64,000 bases of DNA from Streptomyces albipurpureus (GTDB lineage Bacteria; Actinomycetota; Actinomycetes; Streptomycetales; Streptomycetaceae). Under the pieces are notes generated by a model. That model had not been told where the DNA came from. It worked only from the letters and a program-made list of their open reading frames with translations, and did no database searches. Positions within the stretch are counted from its first letter, which is position 1. Each line of letters opens with the position of its first letter. This document shows positions 61,220-64,000 of the stretch, piece by piece. The translations under genes and the position numbers were made by a program. The DNA is taken from the NCBI RefSeq assembly GCF_023701525.1, contig NZ_JAMQAW010000024.1, positions 155,853 to 219,852 of the forward strand. The letters are read 5' to 3'.

Positions 61220-61963
61220 TCAGGACAGGGCGAGGACACAGAACTCATGCCCCTCCGGGTCGACCAGGCACGTCCACGGGACGTCGCCCTGGCCGAGGTC
61301 GAGGTCGGCGGCGCCGAGGGCCCGCAGCCGGGCCACCTCCGCTGCTCTGTCGTCACCTGGATACGGCAGCAGATCGAGATGGACGCGGTCTGGCACGGTC
61401 TTCACGCCGGGCGTGCGGAGGAACTCGAAATACTGGCCGACACCCTTGGCGGAGCGCAACACCGCATGGCCGTCTGCCACCTCGTGCAGGGTCCAGTCCA
61501 TCGCCTCACCCCAGAACCGGGCCATGGCCCGCGGATCCGTACAGTCGACCACCACCCGGGCGATCGGCCCGGTGTCCCGGTAGACATCCCGAGGCTCCAG
61601 CACGCAGAACTCGTTGCCCTCCGGGTCGGCCAGTACGGTCCACGGCACATCGCCCTGGCCCACGTCGGCGGGCGTCGCGCCGAGGGCCCTCAGGCGCGCG
61701 ACCAACTCCGCCTGATGGGCCGCAGAGGTGGTGGCGAGATCGAGGTGCACTCGGTTCTTTGTTGTTGTCTTGGGTTCCGGGACGGTCACGACATCGATGC
61801 AGACGGCGACCGGGTCCGGCCAGACGAAGTCGCCGACGGGTGCGACGTAGGTGGTCACCGGCCCCTCGCTGGAAACACTCCAGCCGAGCGCCGCCGCCCA
61901 GAACCGGCCGACCGCCGAGGCGTCAAGTGCCTTGATGTTCACCTGGACCGGTCGCAGTGTCAT
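61220..61963 (-). CDS. Double VOC (glyoxalase-fold) protein
   Basis: A 247-residue protein made of two related VOC domains (residues about 5-125 and 130-247). Each ends with the same pattern: GQGDVPWTVLADPEGNEFCV in the first and GQGDVPWTCLVDPEGHEFCV in the second, showing internal duplication. Starts of the halves also match (VGRFWAAALGW and MARFWGEAMDW). Members range from glyoxalases to antibiotic-binding proteins, and the glutamates in NEFCVLE/HEFCVL are potential metal ligands. ATG at 61963 (MTLRPVQVN) is preferred to upstream starts. The function is unknown. Confidence 0.88.
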   Translation of the reverse strand: MTLRPVQVNIKALDASAVGRFWAAALGWSVSSEGPVTTYVAPVGDFVWPDPVAVCIDVVTVPEPKTTTKNRVHLDLATTSAAHQAELVARLRALGATPADVGQGDVPWTVLADPEGNEFCVLEPRDVYRDTGPIARVVVDCTDPRAMARFWGEAMDWTLHEVADGHAVLRSAKGVGQYFEFLRTPGVKTVPDRVHLDLLPYPGDDRAAEVARLRALGAADLDLGQGDVPWTCLVDPEGHEFCVLALS

Positions 61964-62119
61964 ACCGGCGATCCTATGCACCCGCTCTGGAACGACATCC
62001 ACAGAGAGCGTCGCCAAGCGGCGATCAACTCGCTCACCAGCCACGATGCCCAGCTCAGCTGTGTGACTCCTCGCCCGCGGTCTTCTGTACGGGCAGGTCG
62101 CACCCGGTGAGTGCCGGCT

Positions 62120-63013
62120 TCAGTGAGACTGCTTTGGGCGCAGGGCGTCGAGGAGTTCGGCGGTGGGGGAGGTGGGTGTGCGGGGGTGGAGGAGCTCGGT
62201 GCGGTGCACGATGCGGGGCTCGGTGATGGGTATGGCCGCGATGCCGGGGAGGTCTTTGGCCGCGGGCAGGGCGGCAGTGGTGAGGCCGGCTCCGGCGGCC
62301 ACCAGGACGGACAGTCCGCGGATGTCGGTTCCGGTGTAGGTGAGTTGATGGCCGAAGCCGTCGGACTGGGCGGCGGCGCGGAGTTGGGCCAGGGGCACGG
62401 CGGCGTCGGGTGCGTCGATCCAGCGGGCGGCGGCGAGGTCGGCGAGTCGCAGCGCCGGACGGCCGGCGAGCGGATGGGTGGCGGGCAGCAGTACCGCGAG
62501 AGGTTCCTCGCTGACGGGAAAGGCGGGCAGCGGGGCGGCGTCGGGCAGCGGCAGCGGATCGCTGGGTGCCACCGCGCCGTCGACCAGAGCCAGGTCCGCC
62601 GTGCCGGTCAGTACCGCCTGGACGGCCTCGGCGCGGCCGCACATCCGCACTGAGGCCACGAGTCGCGGGGTCGCGGTGCGGGCGCGTACCAGCGCGAGCG
62701 CGGTGGCGGGCGTCAGCGCGCCCGGCGTGCAGGCCAACGCGAGTCGCCCCGGGCGCTCTTGCCGCAGGCGCGCGATGTCGGCCCGCGCCGCGTCCAGGCG
62801 CAGAAGCAGCGGCCGGGCGTGCTCCAGCAGTCGCTCACCGGCCTCGGTCGGCGCTACCGGGCGGCGGAAGAGCAGCGGCGCCGCCAGATCGGCTTCGAGC
62901 GCGGCGATGTGCTGTGAGATCGCGGACTGGGTGTATCCGAGGGCCTGGGCGGCGGCGGAGAAGGAGCGGTGGTCGACCACGGTGACGAACGTACGCAACT
63001 GCTGCGGATCCAT
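62120..63013 (-). CDS. LysR-family transcriptional regulator
   Basis: A 297-residue regulator with the typical N-terminal helix-turn-helix (MDPQQLRTFVTVVDHRSFSA, AQALGYTQSAISQHIAALEA, RRPVAPTEAGERLLEHARP). The effector domain follows (RLALACTPGALTPATALALV; ADLALVDGAVAPSDPLPLPD; SVLVAAGAGLTTAALPAAKD). It is divergent from the CTP-synthase-related amidotransferase gene with a 76-bp gap carrying a dyad, so that gene is the likely target. Confidence 0.92.
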   Translation of the reverse strand: MDPQQLRTFVTVVDHRSFSAAAQALGYTQSAISQHIAALEADLAAPLLFRRPVAPTEAGERLLEHARPLLLRLDAARADIARLRQERPGRLALACTPGALTPATALALVRARTATPRLVASVRMCGRAEAVQAVLTGTADLALVDGAVAPSDPLPLPDAAPLPAFPVSEEPLAVLLPATHPLAGRPALRLADLAAARWIDAPDAAVPLAQLRAAAQSDGFGHQLTYTGTDIRGLSVLVAAGAGLTTAALPAAKDLPGIAAIPITEPRIVHRTELLHPRTPTSPTAELLDALRPKQSH

Positions 63014-63017
63014 GGGT

Positions 63018-63032
63018 ATCAGTATCTCTGAT
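63018..63032. promoter_or_regulatory. LysR-type dyad in the divergent gap
   Basis: ATCAG-TATCT-CTGAT is a perfect 5-bp-arm dyad of the T-N11-A class, 4 bp from the LysR start and 57 bp from the amidotransferase start. A weaker ATCA-N10-TGAT pair lies near 63046-63063. Confidence 0.55.
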
Positions 63033-63089
63033 GCTGGATGCGTGAATCATCGTTGGACGTGATACAGGTGGGCGGCTCAGGATGGCCGC

Positions 63090-63809
63090 ATGACACACAC
63101 CGCCCGCGTCGCCCTGGTCGGCGACCGCTCGCCCCAGGTTCGCTCCCACGCCCGCATCCCGGGTCTACTCGACGGGCTGCGTGAGCGTGACGGCCTGGAC
63201 CTGGACGCCTACTGGATCCCCACCCAGGATGTCGCGGACCGCACCACCCTGGTGGGGTTCGACGCGATCTGGGTGCTGCCCGGCAGTCCCTACCGCAGCG
63301 AGGCCGGCGCGCTCGCGGCCATCCGCACCGCCCGCGAGGACCGCATCCCCCTGCTCGGCACCTGCGCCGGCTTCCAACATGTCCTGCTCGAATACGCCCG
63401 CAACGTGGCTGGGCTGGCAGCGGCCGGTCACGCGGAGAACGCGCCCGGCACGTTGGCGGCCGACGCCGTGGTGGTGCCGCTCGCATGCTCCCTGGTCGGT
63501 CACCAGGGCACGATCGAGCTGACCGCGGGCTCCCTCGCCGAAGCCCTCATCGGCGCCGAGCGGTCCACCGAGCGCTACCAGTGCGACTTCGGCGCCAACC
63601 CCCACCATGTTGAACTGCTGCGCGGCCACGGGCTGCGCTTCACCGGCACCGACACCGACGGCGAGGTGCGGATCGCCGAACTGCCCGAGCACCCGTTCTT
63701 CCTCGCCACCCTCTTCCAGCCGGAACTCGCCGGCGATGGCACCCGCCCGCACCCCCTTGTCCGCGGCCTGGCGGCGGCCGCCGTCGCCCAGGCCGCAGGC
63801 GCCTACTGA
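63090..63809 (+). CDS. CTP-synthase C-terminal-related class I amidotransferase-like protein
   Basis: A 239-residue protein related to the glutaminase half of CTP synthase, without the synthetase half. VALVGDRSPQVRSHARIPGL at the N-terminus and the oxyanion region WVLPGSPYRSEAGALAAIRT are conserved. The nucleophile elbow LLGTCAGFQHVLLEYARNV has Cys92. At the second catalytic site the usual H-P-E reads Q210-P-E (ATLFQPELAG), so the histidine is missing. This subgroup is often labelled a CTP-synthase-related (seleno)protein. It may use the cysteine in a non-glutaminase way. Controlled probably by the divergent LysR protein. Confidence 0.85.
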   Translation: MTHTARVALVGDRSPQVRSHARIPGLLDGLRERDGLDLDAYWIPTQDVADRTTLVGFDAIWVLPGSPYRSEAGALAAIRTAREDRIPLLGTCAGFQHVLLEYARNVAGLAAAGHAENAPGTLAADAVVVPLACSLVGHQGTIELTAGSLAEALIGAERSTERYQCDFGANPHHVELLRGHGLRFTGTDTDGEVRIAELPEHPFFLATLFQPELAGDGTRPHPLVRGLAAAAVAQAAGAY

Positions 63810-64000
63810 GCGCCTGCCTGCGCTGGTGCCCGGCCCCGGACGTCACGGTCCCCGACCCCACGGCGCCAGCCCGCTTCCCTCCGCCCGACACGGGGTTCCC
63901 GGTCGGTCGGTCGGACGGACGGCACACCCCACGCACCCGTCAACCCCGACGCTCGGCCCCGCCAGCCACTGCCCCCATCCGCTGCCCCATCCGCGCAACG
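63810..64000. other. Right edge, no gene recognised
   Basis: 191 bp after the amidotransferase gene: GC-rich, C-rich on the plus strand, with a GGTCGGTCGGTCGGACGGACGG short tetranucleotide run near 63901-63921. No gene or clear terminator is visible before the window ends. Confidence 0.4.

Noticed and set aside
60965..62110. Plus-strand 381-codon frame opposite the VOC gene
   Set aside because: It is antisense to the duplicated VOC domains, with no recognisable motif.

Overview
The window is high-GC DNA with strong G/C bias at third codon positions, GTG and TTG starts beside ATG, many 1-4 nt gene overlaps and twin-arginine export. Together with helY next to tatC, DUF1844, DUF5997, an NsdA-like regulator, a mycosin protease and a glnA4-type ethanolamine cluster, this points to a Streptomyces (or very close actinomycete) chromosome. 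No rRNA, tRNA, CRISPR array, insertion sequence or prophage was recognised. One frameshifted gene remnant was found.

Layout. 0-5 kb: the end of tatC, a lipid/diacylglycerol kinase and the helY helicase. 5-10.5 kb (mostly minus strand): photolyase, an anti-sigma/ECF sigma pair (rskA-sigK type), a two-gene membrane operon with an ABA4-like protein, and a divergent MerR regulator. 10.8-12.7 kb: an iron-box-controlled siderophore-interacting protein and a 5'-3' exonuclease. 13-17.5 kb: a glycine-betaine ABC transporter with a fused permease/binding protein, an XRE-cupin regulator and a cytosolic BtuF-like receptor. 17.5-19.6 kb: a TDT-family transporter divergent from its LysR regulator. 19.7-26.9 kb: an ethanolamine/gamma-glutamyl utilisation cluster (glutamyl hydrolase, permease, FadR/GntR regulator, glnA4, aldehyde dehydrogenase, SDR). 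Both of its main control regions carry a matching long dyad. 27-31.8 kb: a PLP-fold III amino acid deaminase/aldolase, then a coupled pair of a cysteine-cluster membrane protein and a mycosin-like protease.

33.3-41.2 kb is conserved translation core: infC with an AUC start and an attenuator-like leader, rpmI, rplT, a TrmH-family rRNA methyltransferase, a PAS histidine kinase, pheS and pheT, ending in a strong terminator. 41.4-64 kb is more variable: SpoIIE phosphatase, NsdA-like regulator, Nudix hydrolase, 3-hydroxybutyryl-CoA dehydrogenase, a Tat-exported glycoside-hydrolase-like protein, DUF1918, divergent EamA/MocR genes with overlapping start codons, a degenerate histidine phosphatase, CGNR regulator/MFS pair, AhpD-like protein, monomeric isocitrate dehydrogenase, an F420-reductase-like dehydrogenase, a membrane-anchored PemK/MazF-like protein, a LysR effector domain without HTH opposite DUF5997, a FAD-monooxygenase pseudogene, a double VOC protein, and a LysR gene divergent from a CTP-synthase-related amidotransferase.

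The best leads for something little described are the paired operators of the ethanolamine cluster, the infC leader, the cysteine-cluster/mycosin pair, and the HTH-less LysR/DUF5997 pair. Motifs and family names are read by eye and from memory; no database search was run.
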